A stretch of DNA of 53,881 nucleotides from Bacteroidales bacterium (GCA_016933335.1 JAFGBD010000048.1:1-53881); one strand, 5' to 3'. Shown: positions 26,423-36,475, counted from the stretch's first letter. Numbers and translations: made by a program. The notes: generated from the sequence alone by a model not told the origin.

Positions 26423-27973
26423 ATGAAATTTAAAAATACAGGGATAAATCATAAACTGATTTTTCTTGGTGTCTTTCTGATTTTATTTATATTAAATATC
26501 CTCTATATACTAATACAGGAAGAATTCATACCTGGCTATGGGGGTGAATTTGGCAATATTGCCAGGAGTATTGCAGCAGGCAGAGGTTTCTCAAATCCTT
26601 TTGGAATGATAACAGGACATTCTTCATGGGTACCGCCACTTCTGCCATATCTAATAGCCTTTTTCTTTGTATTGTTCGGTGACACTCTGATGGCTTTCCT
26701 GTTTCTCTCGGTTATTAAAATGCTGTCCTTTGCCCTTAGTTTTTTAATGATAGTAAAATCATTAAAGGTTAGCGGGATCAAAGTATATCCTGTATGGCTT
26801 TTTATTTTGTTTATTTTTTATTTTTTCATGTTTCCCAACTCAAACTTTCTCCACATTGAGGATTTATGGCTGAATGTTTTTATTATTTCTCTTTTTATTT
26901 ATGCGATATCATACTATACTTATGATAAATCAACAAAGTATTTTGTTTACCTGGTATTTATATCATTTATAAGTACATGGATTAATCCAAGTATTTCAAT
27001 GGCCATCATGGTTGCCCTGTTATTTGTTTTTTTCAGATTACACTATACTGATTATTTATCTGAAGCCCATACTGATATTAAGAAACATCCTTTCTTTGGT
27101 TTTGTCAGATCCAAACACATACTGGATTTTATCAAACGGTATATTGTCTGTTTTGTATTCTTTATACTTTCATTATCTGTCTGGGGATATAGAAACTATT
27201 TGGTTTTCAATAGGTTTATACCTGTAAAATCAAATCTTTGGTTTGAATTTTATTTGTCTAACATTATTGACAAAGACGGAGTACTTTCATACTCAACCTC
27301 ACCTAAAGCCCATCCTTCTTTAGGAGTAAATGTCGGATCGGTGATGGAAATGGGAGAAGCGGAATGGTTAAAGACTTTTGAAGATACCGGCAGGGAATTT
27401 ATAAAGAATAATCCGAAACTGGTCTTATGGAAAGTCAAAAACAGGCTAATTAATGCAACAGTCTATTCAGAGACAATTAAGGATACTGAGATCATAAGAA
27501 ATCATGATCTGTTTTCGGAAAATGATCTCAAAGAGTTATTTAATAATAAGCTTATTTTTGATGATATATGGATTTGTCTTGACCTGGACGAGAAAGAATT
27601 CAAGTCTGCTATCAAGGATTTGGATCTGAACAATAAGATATTCATATATGATGAATGGAAAGCTGCAAAAGAAGAAATCATTAAGAGAAGCAGAACGCTT
27701 CCCTATGTTTTAAAGAGTATCTTTTTATCACCATTACCCTTGCTATGTATTATTATTTTGTTGTTTGTCAGAAAGATCAGAAAATTATACCTGTTTCAGG
27801 CCAGTTCAATTGTTTACATTCTATATCTGATCCCGTTTATTTTGGTTTCACATTTTACCCGATATCAGAAATCGCTGTTTTTTATACAGATTTTAATGAT
27901 ATATGTGACTTCCGTGTTGCTTTATGAACTAATTTTTCACAAATTAACAAAGGCCAGGACAAATCAGGTATAA
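26423..27973 (+). CDS. Membrane glycosyltransferase, GT39/ArnT-like (PMT superfamily)
   Basis: The 516-residue protein has about ten to twelve hydrophobic helices and a hydrophilic C-terminal-middle domain (about 270-425) facing the periplasm, then four final helices. After the first helix comes YGGEFGNIARSIAAGRGFSN, with GHSSWVPPLLPYLIAFFFVL further on: this acidic loop followed by an A-x-G-x-G-[FY] phrase and an early P-P-L-x-P is typical of lipid-linked-sugar transferases of the GT39/GT83/PMT_2 type. Such enzymes move a sugar from a polyprenyl phosphate donor to a lipid or protein. Acceptor and sugar are unknown. The gene is strongly AT-rich, stands alone, and lies between a long noncoding stretch and tRNA-Phe, which may point to acquisition. 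Confidence 0.7.
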   Translation: MKFKNTGINHKLIFLGVFLILFILNILYILIQEEFIPGYGGEFGNIARSIAAGRGFSNPFGMITGHSSWVPPLLPYLIAFFFVLFGDTLMAFLFLSVIKMLSFALSFLMIVKSLKVSGIKVYPVWLFILFIFYFFMFPNSNFLHIEDLWLNVFIISLFIYAISYYTYDKSTKYFVYLVFISFISTWINPSISMAIMVALLFVFFRLHYTDYLSEAHTDIKKHPFFGFVRSKHILDFIKRYIVCFVFFILSLSVWGYRNYLVFNRFIPVKSNLWFEFYLSNIIDKDGVLSYSTSPKAHPSLGVNVGSVMEMGEAEWLKTFEDTGREFIKNNPKLVLWKVKNRLINATVYSETIKDTEIIRNHDLFSENDLKELFNNKLIFDDIWICLDLDEKEFKSAIKDLDLNNKIFIYDEWKAAKEEIIKRSRTLPYVLKSIFLSPLPLLCIIILLFVRKIRKLYLFQASSIVYILYLIPFILVSHFTRYQKSLFFIQILMIYVTSVLLYELIFHKLTKARTNQV

Positions 27974-27987
27974 TTGTGGTTATTATT

Positions 27988-28017
27988 TTTGTATAACATT
28001 TTTTTTCTTTACATTTG
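27988..28017 (+). promoter_or_regulatory. Promoter of tRNA-Phe
   Basis: TTTG (27988-27991) and TACATTTG (28010-28017), 18 bases apart, match the Bacteroidota -33/-7 consensus. Transcription would begin near 28024, about 11 bases before the tRNA. Confidence 0.75.
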
Positions 28018-28034
28018 CAGCGCTTTAAACAAAG

Positions 28035-28107
<73 letters not shown>

Positions 28108-28121
28108 CAGCATATTTTGTT

Positions 28122-28157
28122 AACCCCTGTAATTCAATTGGATAACAGGGGTTTTTC
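28122..28157 (+). terminator. Rho-independent terminator of tRNA-Phe
   Basis: A 9-bp perfect stem (AACCCCTGT 28122-28130 with ACAGGGGTT 28145-28153) with a 14-base loop is followed by a T run (28152-28156). It lies 14 bases after the tRNA. Confidence 0.85.
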
Positions 28158-28305
28158 AGTTAATGAATGAAGGGGAGGGTTCAAAAAGGAAGCTTCCTGA
28201 GAAAAGGAAAAGACGACCAGGGTATACATGTCTTCAAAAACAGGAAGGAAGGAAATACTCACTTTTTCCTATTTTTGCATCCCGTTGAGCCTTTTCTCTG
28301 CCAAA

Positions 28306-28337
28306 TTGTCTGTTAAACATAATTGGCAGTAATTTTG
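28306..28337 (+). promoter_or_regulatory. Candidate promoter of grpE-dnaJ
   Basis: TTG (28306-28308) and TAATTTTG (28330-28337) are 21 bases apart, fitting the Bacteroidota consensus. A second -7-like box, TATTTTTG at 28270-28277, has no -33 partner. I see no CIRCE inverted repeat, so HrcA control is not indicated by the sequence. Confidence 0.6.
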
Positions 28338-28388
28338 CAAATTTGGCTTGAGAATAATTTCAGGATCATGATCTTAAATTCAAGAAGT

Positions 28389-28979
28389 ATGACTAAAAAG
28401 GATACAACAGTTATGGAGGCAACAATAAATGCTGATAAAAAAAAGCAGGCGCCAAAGAAGAAACAGTCTTCCGCATCAAAAAAAACCAAAAAGAAAGAGG
28501 ATAAAGATAAATTACTGAAAGATTTGAATTCAAAGCTTAGAGAATCGAATGAAAAGCTGAAGGAATGGCATGATAAATATCTCAGGTTGTCAGCAGAATT
28601 TGATAATTACCGGAAACGCACACTTAAAGAAAAGATAGATCTCACCAGGGCGGCAGGTGAGCAAATGATGTTAAGTCTTTTACCTGTAATCGACGATTTT
28701 GAAAGGGGCATACAAAATCTGAACGATTCAAAGGAAATAAGTGCAGTCAAAGAGGGAATGATATTGATTTATAATAAATTTAAGAGTTTTTTGAATCAGA
28801 ACGGCATAAAGGAAATAGATGCCAGGGAAAAGGACTTTAATATTGATCTTCATGAAGCAGTAACGAAAATTCCGGCTCCAAAGAAGGAACTCAAAGGCAA
28901 AGTGGTCGATGTCATCCAGAAAGGATATACACTGAATGAGAAAGTAATTCGATTTTCCAAGGTGGTGATCGGGGAATAG
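28389..28979 (+). CDS. grpE: Nucleotide exchange factor GrpE
   Basis: GrpE releases ADP from DnaK. The 196-residue product has a Lys-rich disordered N-terminus (about 1-45), a long coiled-coil (LRESNEKLKEWHDKYLRLSA, EFDNYRKRTLKEK), and the C-terminal beta domain ending TLNEKVIRFSKVVIGE, which carries the family-type V-I-R-x-[AS]-x-V-x-V end. The start is uncertain: ATG 28368 (203 residues) or 28389 both follow the predicted transcription start near 28344. The open frame reaches back to a TTG at 28323, which overlaps the -7 box and is not credible. dnaJ follows after 33 bases; dnaK is not nearby. Confidence 0.94.
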   Translation: MTKKDTTVMEATINADKKKQAPKKKQSSASKKTKKKEDKDKLLKDLNSKLRESNEKLKEWHDKYLRLSAEFDNYRKRTLKEKIDLTRAAGEQMMLSLLPVIDDFERGIQNLNDSKEISAVKEGMILIYNKFKSFLNQNGIKEIDAREKDFNIDLHEAVTKIPAPKKELKGKVVDVIQKGYTLNEKVIRFSKVVIGE

Positions 28980-29012
28980 CATTGCAGACAGGCAAAGCAA
29001 ATAAGAACTGAA

Positions 29013-30167
29013 ATGACAAAAAGAGATTACTATGAAATACTGGAGGTTTCGAAAAATGCAACCCCCGAAGAAATAAAAAAAGCTTACCGCAAACAGGCTT
29101 TGAAATACCATCCCGACAAAAATCCGGGCGACAAGACAGCTGAGGAAAAGTTTAAGGAAGCTGCTGAGGCTTATGAAGTGCTTTCCAATCCTGAAAAGCG
29201 AAGCAGGTATGACAGATATGGCCATTCAGGTGTGGGTTCCTCAGGAGGTTTCGGCGGAGGAATGACAATGGAAGATATATTCAGCCATTTTGGTGATATT
29301 TTTTCGGATCTCGGCTTTGGGGGTTTCGGGGGTTTCGGTAGTAGTTCCAGGCAATCCAGGCAGTCCAGGCAAACAAACAGGGGTACAAATCTGCGTGTTA
29401 AGGTAAAGCTGGATCTTGAAGAGATCGCAAAAGGTGTCGAGAAGAAACTAAAGGTCACAAAATATGTCTCCTGCAAAGAGTGTGGAGGAACCGGGGCCAG
29501 GGATAGCAGCTCATACAGTACCTGTTCCACCTGCCGTGGCTCAGGTTATGTAACACGTGTAACCAATACTTTTCTCGGACAGATGCAATCCACTGCGGTT
29601 TGTCCGCATTGCGGCGGTGAAGGTAAAATCATTGCCCAGAAGTGCACTGTTTGTCACGGTGAAGGCATCGTTAAAGATACAGAAGTCATCAGTGTTAAAA
29701 TACCCGCCGGTGTTGCAGAAGGTATGCAAATGACTGTCAGCGGGAAAGGCAATGCTGCAAGGAGGGGGGGGATCAATGGTGATCTGCTCGTTCTCATTGA
29801 AGAAGAGGAACATCCACAGTTTATCCGTGATGGTAACGATCTTTTGTACAACCTGTATGTCAGTATACCTCAGGCATCACTTGGCGCTCAGATTGAAGTT
29901 CCTACCATCGAAGGAAAAGCCAAAATAAAAATCGAACCGGGAACCCAGCCCGGTAAAATATTAAGATTAAGAGGTAAGGGCCTTCCTGAAGTCAACAGTT
30001 ACGGCAGGGGCGATTTACTGGTCAGCATTAATGTATGGGTACCGAAAAACCTTTCAAGGGAAGAAGCAAGGTTACTGGAAAAACTTGAAGAGTCATCAAA
30101 CTTCAAACCCAGTCCCGGCTCATCAGACAAGAGTTTTTTTGAAAAAATGAGAAATATTTTTGATTAG
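29013..30167 (+). CDS. dnaJ: Chaperone DnaJ (Hsp40)
   Basis: The 384-residue protein is a class A DnaJ: J-domain (about 1-68) with the HPD motif in [12 protein letters not shown], a Gly/Phe-rich linker (about 72-120, [17 protein letters not shown] with a small R-Q-S repeat), four zinc-binding C-x-x-C-x-G-x-G motifs ([32 protein letters not shown]; about 148-215), and two C-terminal client-binding domains. It activates DnaK ATPase and presents unfolded proteins. The gene follows grpE in one operon. The length is typical. Confidence 0.98.
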   Translation: MTKRDYYEILEVSKNATPEEIKKAYRKQALKYHPDKNPGDKTAEEKFKEAAEAYEVLSNPEKRSRYDRYGHSGVGSSGGFGGGMTMEDIFSHFGDIFSDLGFGGFGGFGSSSRQSRQSRQTNRGTNLRVKVKLDLEEIAKGVEKKLKVTKYVSCKECGGTGARDSSSYSTCSTCRGSGYVTRVTNTFLGQMQSTAVCPHCGGEGKIIAQKCTVCHGEGIVKDTEVISVKIPAGVAEGMQMTVSGKGNAARRGGINGDLLVLIEEEEHPQFIRDGNDLLYNLYVSIPQASLGAQIEVPTIEGKAKIKIEPGTQPGKILRLRGKGLPEVNSYGRGDLLVSINVWVPKNLSREEARLLEKLEESSNFKPSPGSSDKSFFEKMRNIFD

Positions 30168-30201
30168 CACATATTAACACAGGTTGCTCAATTTCAAATT
30201 G

Positions 30202-31140
30202 ATGGAAATTTTCAAAGCCCTGAACATAGAAAAAAGATTTTCAAACCACCTGGCTCTTGATAATCTTTCTGTCGCGGTACCCGAAGGATGCATATACGGA
30301 CTTCTTGGTCCGAATGGTGCGGGAAAAACCACACTTATCAGAATTATCAACCAGATAACTGCACCTGACAAGGGTGAACTGTTTTTTTACGACAGAAAAT
30401 TCAGATCAGATGATGTCTTTCAGATAGGATATCTGCCTGAAGAAAGAGGCCTTTATAAAAAGATGAAAGTAGGGGAACTGTCGGTATATCTGGCAAGGCT
30501 TAAAGGTGTTTCGAAGCATGATGCGCTAAAGAGACTGAAACACTGGTTTGAAAAGTATGAAATGCAGGCATGGTGGAATAAGAAAGTGGAAGAGCTGTCA
30601 AAAGGGATGCAGCAAAAGGTGCAGTTTATTATCACCATTATCCATCAACCCAGATTACTGATCTTCGATGAGCCCTTCAGCGGATTTGATCCTATCAATA
30701 CCACAATGCTGAAGAAAGAAATACTTAACCTGAGAAACCAGGGTGCTACCATTTTATTCTCAACCCACGACATGGGTTCGGTGGAAGAGCTTTGTGACCG
30801 GATTACCCTTATCAACCAGTCCAAATCGATACTTGAAGGTGACATCAATGAGATCAGAAAAAAATATAAGTCCAATACTTACGAGATTGGCCTTGATGGG
30901 GATGTGAAAAAACTCACGGAATTCTTCAGAGATAAATACAACCTCGTTGAATTAAAAAGAGCTGATGATCATTTTCTTGCCAGAATTGCATTGGATAAAA
31001 GTGTCGATGATAACAGTCTTTTAAGCAATGTCATTCCTTATTTTCATGTAATCTCATTTAATGAGGTCATTCCGCGAATGAATGAAATATTTATTAAAGT
31101 TGTTCAGAACGCCCAAAAAACAAAACAGTCAGATAATTAA
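30202..31140 (+). CDS. ABC transporter ATPase (NatA-like, ABC-2 exporter)
   Basis: The 312-residue ATPase has Walker A GPNGAGKTT, an unusual signature ELSKGMQQKVQ (the L-S-x-G-x-x-[QR] class found in ABC-2 exporters), Walker B LLIFDEPFSGFDP and H-loop STHDM. The extra C-terminal domain (about 215-312) is of the DUF4162 type common in NatA-like subunits. ATG 30202 is chosen; a TTG at 30184 would add six residues before the usual M-x-x-x-x-[AV] start. The permease gene follows after 34 bases. The exported substrate (ions such as Na+, a drug or a lipid) cannot be told. Confidence 0.92.
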   Translation: MEIFKALNIEKRFSNHLALDNLSVAVPEGCIYGLLGPNGAGKTTLIRIINQITAPDKGELFFYDRKFRSDDVFQIGYLPEERGLYKKMKVGELSVYLARLKGVSKHDALKRLKHWFEKYEMQAWWNKKVEELSKGMQQKVQFIITIIHQPRLLIFDEPFSGFDPINTTMLKKEILNLRNQGATILFSTHDMGSVEELCDRITLINQSKSILEGDINEIRKKYKSNTYEIGLDGDVKKLTEFFRDKYNLVELKRADDHFLARIALDKSVDDNSLLSNVIPYFHVISFNEVIPRMNEIFIKVVQNAQKTKQSDN

Positions 31141-31174
31141 TGTTTCAGCTTTGCAGAAGTAACATAGTAAACGG

Positions 31175-32539
31175 ATGAATAAAATTCCTTTGATTATTAA
31201 AAGAGAGTACCTTTCAAGGGTGAGGAAGAAATCTTTTATCATCATGACAATCCTTGGGCCACTTTTATTTGCGACTTTCCTGATTTTACCGGCCTGGTTG
31301 TCACAGGTTGAAGATACCGGAGAAAAAATCATAGCTGTATTAGAAACCGATGAATTTAATGAACCCAGACCAGATTCATTGAGTTTTTTTGCAGATGTCA
31401 TCCCTGATAAAGAAAACCTCAAATTTGAGTATGTTCCTGCCTCTCTTGATGTACTTAAAAATATACTGTCATCTTCAAAATACGATGCAGTTCTCCATAT
31501 CCCTTATAATGTGATAAACTCGGAGACAGTCGAGTTGTATACCAAGAAGCAGCCCAGCCTCGGAGTTGAGATTCACATCACACAGAGCCTGGAAAAATAT
31601 ATTTATAATCTGAAGCTCAGAAAGAACAATATTCCTCCGGAGGTTTTAAGCTCGGTCAGGACAGATATTGCACTTAAGACCATCAGACTTGGCAAGGATG
31701 GATCTTACCAGGAACAGAACCAGCAGGATATCAAACGCTGGATAGGCTATATATGCGGATTCCTGATATACTTCTTCATTTTCTTTTTTGGAGCACAGGT
31801 AATGCGTGGTGTGATAGAGGAAAAAACAAACAGGATCGTAGAAATAATTGTATCTTCTGTCAGGCCTTTTCAATTGATGATGGGAAAGATTGTCGGTGTC
31901 GGCATGGTTGGTCTGACGCAGTTCTTGGTCTGGATCATCCTTACTTCCGGAATTGTCCTGGTGACACAACAGGCTATGAGGCCAGGCAAACCGGTAACCG
32001 AGTCTTCTGAATTGACCCCTGAAAGCATCTTTGAAGCCAGACCCGTTCAGAACCAGAATACCACACCGGATAAAACAACCGGATTTAATGGTTATGTTGA
32101 AGGGATCAGAGAAATACCTTTCTTAAAGGTTTTTGCCGCTTTTTTATTTTATTTTTTAGGGGGATTTTTGCTTTACGGTTCTTTGTTTGCAGCCATTGGA
32201 TCAGCAGTAGACAGCGAAACAGATACACAACAATTCATGTTGCCGGTAACCATACCGCTTATCCTGAGCTTCTTCATCATGATCAGTACATTTACCAATC
32301 CTGAAGGGCAGCTGGCCGTTATTTTTTCTGTCATCCCGCTGACCTCACCGGTTGTGATGATGGGACGGATCGGATTTGATATTCCGCTGATCCAGATCTT
32401 ATCCTCCATGGTAGCTCTTGTGCTTACATTTCTTGGTACCACATGGCTGGCAGGGAAGATTTATCGCACTGGTATCCTGATGTATGGTAAAAAGGTCTCA
32501 TATAAAGAGTTATGGAAATGGATCAGGTATAAAAATTAA
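31175..32539 (+). CDS. ABC-2 type permease (NatB-like)
   Basis: The 454-residue permease has a first helix at about 22-42 (SFIIMTILGPLLFATFLILP), a periplasmic domain (about 45-185), and five or six helices from about 190 (IGYICGFLIYFFIFFFGAQV) to 435. The cytoplasmic segment VMRGVIEEKTNRIVEIIVSS is the E-E-K-x-[SN]-R-x-x-E motif typical of ABC-2/NatB permeases that contacts the ATPase. An insertion of about 45 polar residues lies at about 270-310. It forms a pair with the preceding ATPase gene. Confidence 0.92.
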   Translation: MNKIPLIIKREYLSRVRKKSFIIMTILGPLLFATFLILPAWLSQVEDTGEKIIAVLETDEFNEPRPDSLSFFADVIPDKENLKFEYVPASLDVLKNILSSSKYDAVLHIPYNVINSETVELYTKKQPSLGVEIHITQSLEKYIYNLKLRKNNIPPEVLSSVRTDIALKTIRLGKDGSYQEQNQQDIKRWIGYICGFLIYFFIFFFGAQVMRGVIEEKTNRIVEIIVSSVRPFQLMMGKIVGVGMVGLTQFLVWIILTSGIVLVTQQAMRPGKPVTESSELTPESIFEARPVQNQNTTPDKTTGFNGYVEGIREIPFLKVFAAFLFYFLGGFLLYGSLFAAIGSAVDSETDTQQFMLPVTIPLILSFFIMISTFTNPEGQLAVIFSVIPLTSPVVMMGRIGFDIPLIQILSSMVALVLTFLGTTWLAGKIYRTGILMYGKKVSYKELWKWIRYKN

Positions 32540-32542
32540 TTC

Positions 32543-32550
32543 TATTTTTG
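32543..32550 (+). promoter_or_regulatory. Candidate -7 element of the ppx/gppA gene
   Basis: TATTTTTG is an exact match to TAnnTTTG and lies right after the permease stop and 66 bases before the next start. No -33 TTTG is visible at the usual distance, so it is only a candidate. Confidence 0.4.
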
Positions 32551-32615
32551 TCTTTTTAATCTCATATGACCAGTTATATAAGCAGAATCTATGAATCGTT
32601 CATGCTAAAAAAAAA

Positions 32616-33560
32616 ATGAAAATTGGCGTTATTGATTTGGGAACAAATACATTTAATCTTCTTATTGCTGAAAAAACCGGCCATACCTCTTTCAGGATTC
32701 TGCATAGCAGCAAACTGGCAGTGAAAATGGCGAAGGGAAGCTTTGATAAGAAAGAATTAAAAACAGAAGCCATCACCAGGGGAGTCAACGCGATTGAAAA
32801 ATTCATACAGATAACCCTCCAATACCATGTCGACATGATTTATGCATATGGCACTGCGGCCATAAGGAATGCCAGGAATGCAGGCCAGTTTATTAAGTCG
32901 GTGAAGGATAAATTTGGAATTGAAGTCTCGGTTATTGAAGCTGACAGGGAAGCAGAAATGGTATATTACGGTGTAAGAAATACCGTTGATATGAACAACA
33001 AGGTGCTGATTGTGGATATTGGCGGTGGCAGCAGTGAATTTATTATCGCTGACAGTAATCAGATATACTGGAAAAAGAGCTATCAGATGGGAGTTGCTTA
33101 CCTGGTCGAAAAATTTAAACCCTCTGATCCACTTTCGATTGAGGAGATTGAGATCATTTCCAACTTTTTTGAAGAGAAGCTCACCGAACTTCTTAAAGAG
33201 ATAAAGAAAAACCAGGTGAAGATAATGATAGGTGCATCAGGTGCTTTCGAATCTTTTGCCGCGATGATAAAAGGTGATGAAAAGCATGTATCTGAAACCG
33301 GATTGGAAGCAGAAGCTTATACAATTGATCTTCAAGAGTTTGAAGATTTGTCATGGCGTCTTGTAAATTCCACCCTTAAAGAGCGGAAAAAGATGAAAGG
33401 ACTCGAACCGATGCGCATTGAATTTATTGTTCTGGCAGCCATGGTTGTGAAATTCCTCCTGGAGAAAACCGGGATTCAAACCCTTATCCAGTCAAATTTT
33501 GCACTCAAGGAAGGATTGATGTATGAAATACTGAGTTCTGCTGAAACGGATGAACAATAA
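32616..33560 (+). CDS. Ppx/GppA-family phosphatase
   Basis: The 314-residue protein belongs to the exopolyphosphatase/guanosine pentaphosphate phosphatase family of actin-like ATPases: KIGVIDLGTNTFNLLIAE (phosphate-1 motif), a conserved acidic AEREAEMVYYGV-like block (here EADREAEMVYYGV), VLIVDIGGGSSEFIIA (phosphate-2 motif) and GASGAFESFA near the end. It lacks the C-terminal HD-like domain of the 500-residue E. coli Ppx/GppA, as is usual for short members. It degrades polyphosphate or pppGpp; which of them cannot be told from sequence. It converges with the SpoIIE phosphatase gene and is not in an operon with a polyphosphate kinase. Confidence 0.92.
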   Translation: MKIGVIDLGTNTFNLLIAEKTGHTSFRILHSSKLAVKMAKGSFDKKELKTEAITRGVNAIEKFIQITLQYHVDMIYAYGTAAIRNARNAGQFIKSVKDKFGIEVSVIEADREAEMVYYGVRNTVDMNNKVLIVDIGGGSSEFIIADSNQIYWKKSYQMGVAYLVEKFKPSDPLSIEEIEIISNFFEEKLTELLKEIKKNQVKIMIGASGAFESFAAMIKGDEKHVSETGLEAEAYTIDLQEFEDLSWRLVNSTLKERKKMKGLEPMRIEFIVLAAMVVKFLLEKTGIQTLIQSNFALKEGLMYEILSSAETDEQ

Positions 33561-33617
33561 ATCTCAATCAGTGCATACAACCGGAGATGATACCCGGAGG
33601 TCTTCGCTGCTGTAAAA

Positions 33618-36167
33618 TCAGATTTTTATGCACAGGATCATCACATCATCAACCTGCTGAAAACTGCCCTTCCAGCTTTGAAATTCTTCAAGGAGTTTTT
33701 TCTTGCGTTCTTTCAGATCCAGATCATTGATTTCTATCAGCAGGGCTTTAAATCGTTTTGCCAGATACTTTTTGTAATTTTCTCCGTTTAATTGATCAAT
33801 AAAACCATCGGAAAACATATACAATGAATCGTTTGGCTGCAGCCTGATGTTCTGACTGGTAAAATTCACCTCCCTGCTGTAATAGCCTATTGGAGAACGA
33901 TCGCCCTTATGCTCAATGATATCATGATTTCTGATGATATAAACAGGATTATTGGCACCTGCAAACTCAATCTCATTAAAGCTTTTATCAAATTTTAGCA
34001 GAACAATATCCATTCCTTCCCGTATTTCGTCAACATCGCCCCCTGCATGTAATGATTCCTTGAGTTTAACACTGAGTTGATTCAATATTTCACCGGGATG
34101 CCTGGCGAAGCTTTTATTGACGATCTCGTTCAGAAGTGCCATCCCGAGCATGCTGACTACTGCACCCTGAACCCCGTGGCCAGTGCAATCAGCAACAGCA
34201 ATAAATACCCTTCCGTCCCGTTTTTCCATCCAGTAGAAATCACCACTTACAATATCTTTTGGCATATCAAGGATAAAGTATTCAGGCAGCTCTGATTTCA
34301 TGAGGTTTTCAGGTGGCATTACCGCGCGCTGGATGGCACTGGCAGATTTTATGTTATCCGTGATTAATTTGGCCTGTTTGGATATGAGGGTGTTCTTTTC
34401 GGTAAGAACTTTGTTTGCTTTCTTCTTCTGTACCATCTGGTAGTATATCAGGCCAAGCACGCCAATTACAAGAGCAATTACCGCGATCATCGAGACCAGT
34501 ATTATACGCTGCCTTTTTATCTGTTCATTTTTCAGCCGGATTCTCTGGCTGTTTAAAAGATTTTCACGTGCCCGTTCATTAGCCTCACGTTCAGCAATCT
34601 CCTTTTGTTTTTTTACCTCTTCAGTCAATCTGTAAATGATTTCCTGGCTTACGTCCGTTTCGCCTATGATCTGGCTTTCTGATAATTGCATCTCGAAGTC
34701 AACATCCTGATATTGCGAAGCTGACAACATCCTTTCATACTCAGCCGCCTTGTCATCCTGCTTGTCTTTTTGATATAACTGTGATAATACTTTCAGGCTC
34801 CTTGCCAGAAGTTCTTCATAATTGTTCTGTAATGAAAGATTTTTACATGCTTCATAATAATTAATCGCATCCGGTATGGATTCTATCTGACGGTAGGCAT
34901 TACCCAGGTTGAAATAACTTACCGCTTTACCATATGTATAATCTGTATTATTTTTTAAATCAAGCGATTGCTCATAGTAGGAAATAGCCCTTCGGTACTT
35001 ATTCTGGTTATAATTAATATTTCCCAGATTGTTTAATACCATCGAAGCATCTTTGTAATTACCTGTTTGTTTCTTAAGATTAAGTGAACGTTCATAATAC
35101 TTTTCGGCTTCATCATAGTTCCCCAGTTCATAGTAAGCAACTCCCATTTTATTAAATGTTGCTCCGAGTTCATCCGGGTTATTCAGTTTTTCATTGAGGT
35201 TGGCTGATTTTTTATAGGAATCAATTGATTTCTCAAGGATTTGCTTTTTATAATAGATGTTACCTATATTATCCAGAACATCGGACAATCCCTTTTCATC
35301 ATTAATTTTCTGTTTAACTTCGGCTGACTTTTCATAATTCGTCAGTGCTTTATCAAAATCATAAGTTGTTTCAAATACCTTCCCGAGGTTGTTTAAAACT
35401 TTGGATGCCCCTTCTTCATCTCCGATTTCCTTTTTTATGGCAGCTGATTTTTCGAAGGTTTGTATAGAGGTGCTATATAAACCGGAATCGAGATACACTT
35501 CTGCCATATCGGTAAGAACGTCTGAAATACCGGCTTTATCACCCTGGTTTTCTTCGACGGTCAGTAATTTGTTGTAATAATCCAGGGCCATGGAATAATC
35601 TTTTGCAGTTTTAAATTCCTGTGCGATCCCGGAAAATACTTTTGCTTTTTCGTCATCATCTTTTGCTTCGATATCTTCAAGTGTACTTTGATATTTATTA
35701 ATAATCTGATTCCGGACACTATCTCTTTTCTGAGGAGAAATCCCTGCTTCTTTGCTTATTTCATCTGTTATTATCATGGATTGTTCTTTGCTCAGACTAT
35801 CCTCTCTTGCCAGGTCTGCTGTCTTCTGCTTTTTCTTTTCCTCCAGCTGCTGAACGCCAATTATGGCCTCGATCTTCTGCATCTGCAGGCGCGGATATTC
35901 CTCGAAAGGTAACAGTTCTGCAGCTTTCTGAAACTGCCGCATTGCATTATCATACTGCTTCAGCTGCATTAGACTGTCTCCAAGCGATATATGTTTGTTG
36001 TATCGCGTTTTTTTATCTTCGGGTTGTGATTGTGCGTTGATGTTTGCCGGGGAACCGGACTTATAATATTCAGAAATAACAATTATGCCTGTTGATGCAA
36101 CAATTCTGACTGTAATTGTTAGAGAAAGCAGCATAAATAGAATTCTCAGTCTGCAAAATCGTCTCAT
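33618..36167 (-). CDS. TPR-containing membrane PP2C phosphatase (SpoIIE/RsbU type)
   Basis: The 849-residue protein starts with a hydrophobic signal or anchor (about 8-31). A helical region holds at least seven tetratricopeptide repeats (about 55-490, for example YELGNYDEAEKYYERSLNLK). Then come a linker and coiled-coil (about 515-552), a transmembrane helix (555-578) and a cytoplasmic SpoIIE-type PP2C domain (612-849). The metal ligands are visible: Asp643 in IVSGDFYWM, Asp660 in VADCTGHG, Asp787 in FSDGFID and Asp840/841 in QVDDVM. So the TPRs lie in the periplasm and the phosphatase in the cytoplasm. Such enzymes dephosphorylate Ser/Thr on partner-switch proteins. The divergent neighbour is a SiaC-like phosphoprotein, its likely substrate. 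Confidence 0.92.
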   Translation of the reverse strand: MRRFCRLRILFMLLSLTITVRIVASTGIIVISEYYKSGSPANINAQSQPEDKKTRYNKHISLGDSLMQLKQYDNAMRQFQKAAELLPFEEYPRLQMQKIEAIIGVQQLEEKKKQKTADLAREDSLSKEQSMIITDEISKEAGISPQKRDSVRNQIINKYQSTLEDIEAKDDDEKAKVFSGIAQEFKTAKDYSMALDYYNKLLTVEENQGDKAGISDVLTDMAEVYLDSGLYSTSIQTFEKSAAIKKEIGDEEGASKVLNNLGKVFETTYDFDKALTNYEKSAEVKQKINDEKGLSDVLDNIGNIYYKKQILEKSIDSYKKSANLNEKLNNPDELGATFNKMGVAYYELGNYDEAEKYYERSLNLKKQTGNYKDASMVLNNLGNINYNQNKYRRAISYYEQSLDLKNNTDYTYGKAVSYFNLGNAYRQIESIPDAINYYEACKNLSLQNNYEELLARSLKVLSQLYQKDKQDDKAAEYERMLSASQYQDVDFEMQLSESQIIGETDVSQEIIYRLTEEVKKQKEIAEREANERARENLLNSQRIRLKNEQIKRQRIILVSMIAVIALVIGVLGLIYYQMVQKKKANKVLTEKNTLISKQAKLITDNIKSASAIQRAVMPPENLMKSELPEYFILDMPKDIVSGDFYWMEKRDGRVFIAVADCTGHGVQGAVVSMLGMALLNEIVNKSFARHPGEILNQLSVKLKESLHAGGDVDEIREGMDIVLLKFDKSFNEIEFAGANNPVYIIRNHDIIEHKGDRSPIGYYSREVNFTSQNIRLQPNDSLYMFSDGFIDQLNGENYKKYLAKRFKALLIEINDLDLKERKKKLLEEFQSWKGSFQQVDDVMILCIKI

Positions 36168-36475
36168 GTCAGTTTTGATTTATCTGTTAGGAATTCTGTT
36201 TCAAAAATAAAGTTATAATAAAATCTTTAATAATTTCTTAACATAAAATCCGGATTTTTCAAGATTTTCAACCTATTTAATAACAAATTGCACATTCTTA
36301 TGTGACACTTGTGCTTTTTATGCTCCTCTGTATATCATATCAGGAAGCACATCTCAAACACATATCAGATATCATATCAGATGGGGCATGGATATCCTGA
36401 TATTTGAATTCAGATATCTTTTTATTACTTTTAGGGCTGCTGACCACAGGCAGATTTTATTTGTATCTTAACCAA
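36168..36475. other. Divergent regulatory region between the phosphatase and SiaC-like genes
   Basis: These 308 AT-rich bases hold the starts of two divergent transcripts. On the minus strand TATTTTTG (36202-36209) is an exact -7 match for the phosphatase gene. A TTTATTTG box (36457-36464) is a one-mismatch -7 candidate rightward but lies only about 12 bases before the chosen start. A reading frame from 36404 runs into the SiaC-like gene but its extra 24 residues (MNSDIFLLLLGLL...) are not part of the family. Confidence 0.4.

Noticed and set aside
29340..29390. Short direct repeat CAATCCAGGCAGTCCAGG in dnaJ
   Set aside because: It codes for an R-Q-S repeat in the flexible linker of DnaJ and is not an independent element.
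34800..35600. Repeated blocks suggestive of a tandem-repeat array
   Set aside because: They are divergent tetratricopeptide repeats within the phosphatase gene. No regularly spaced identical repeats, and so no CRISPR array, was seen anywhere in the window.
36404..36475. ATG 36404 as start of the SiaC-like gene, which would give a membrane helix
   Set aside because: The family has no such helix; ATG 36476 gives the normal length and puts the conserved Thr at residue 68.
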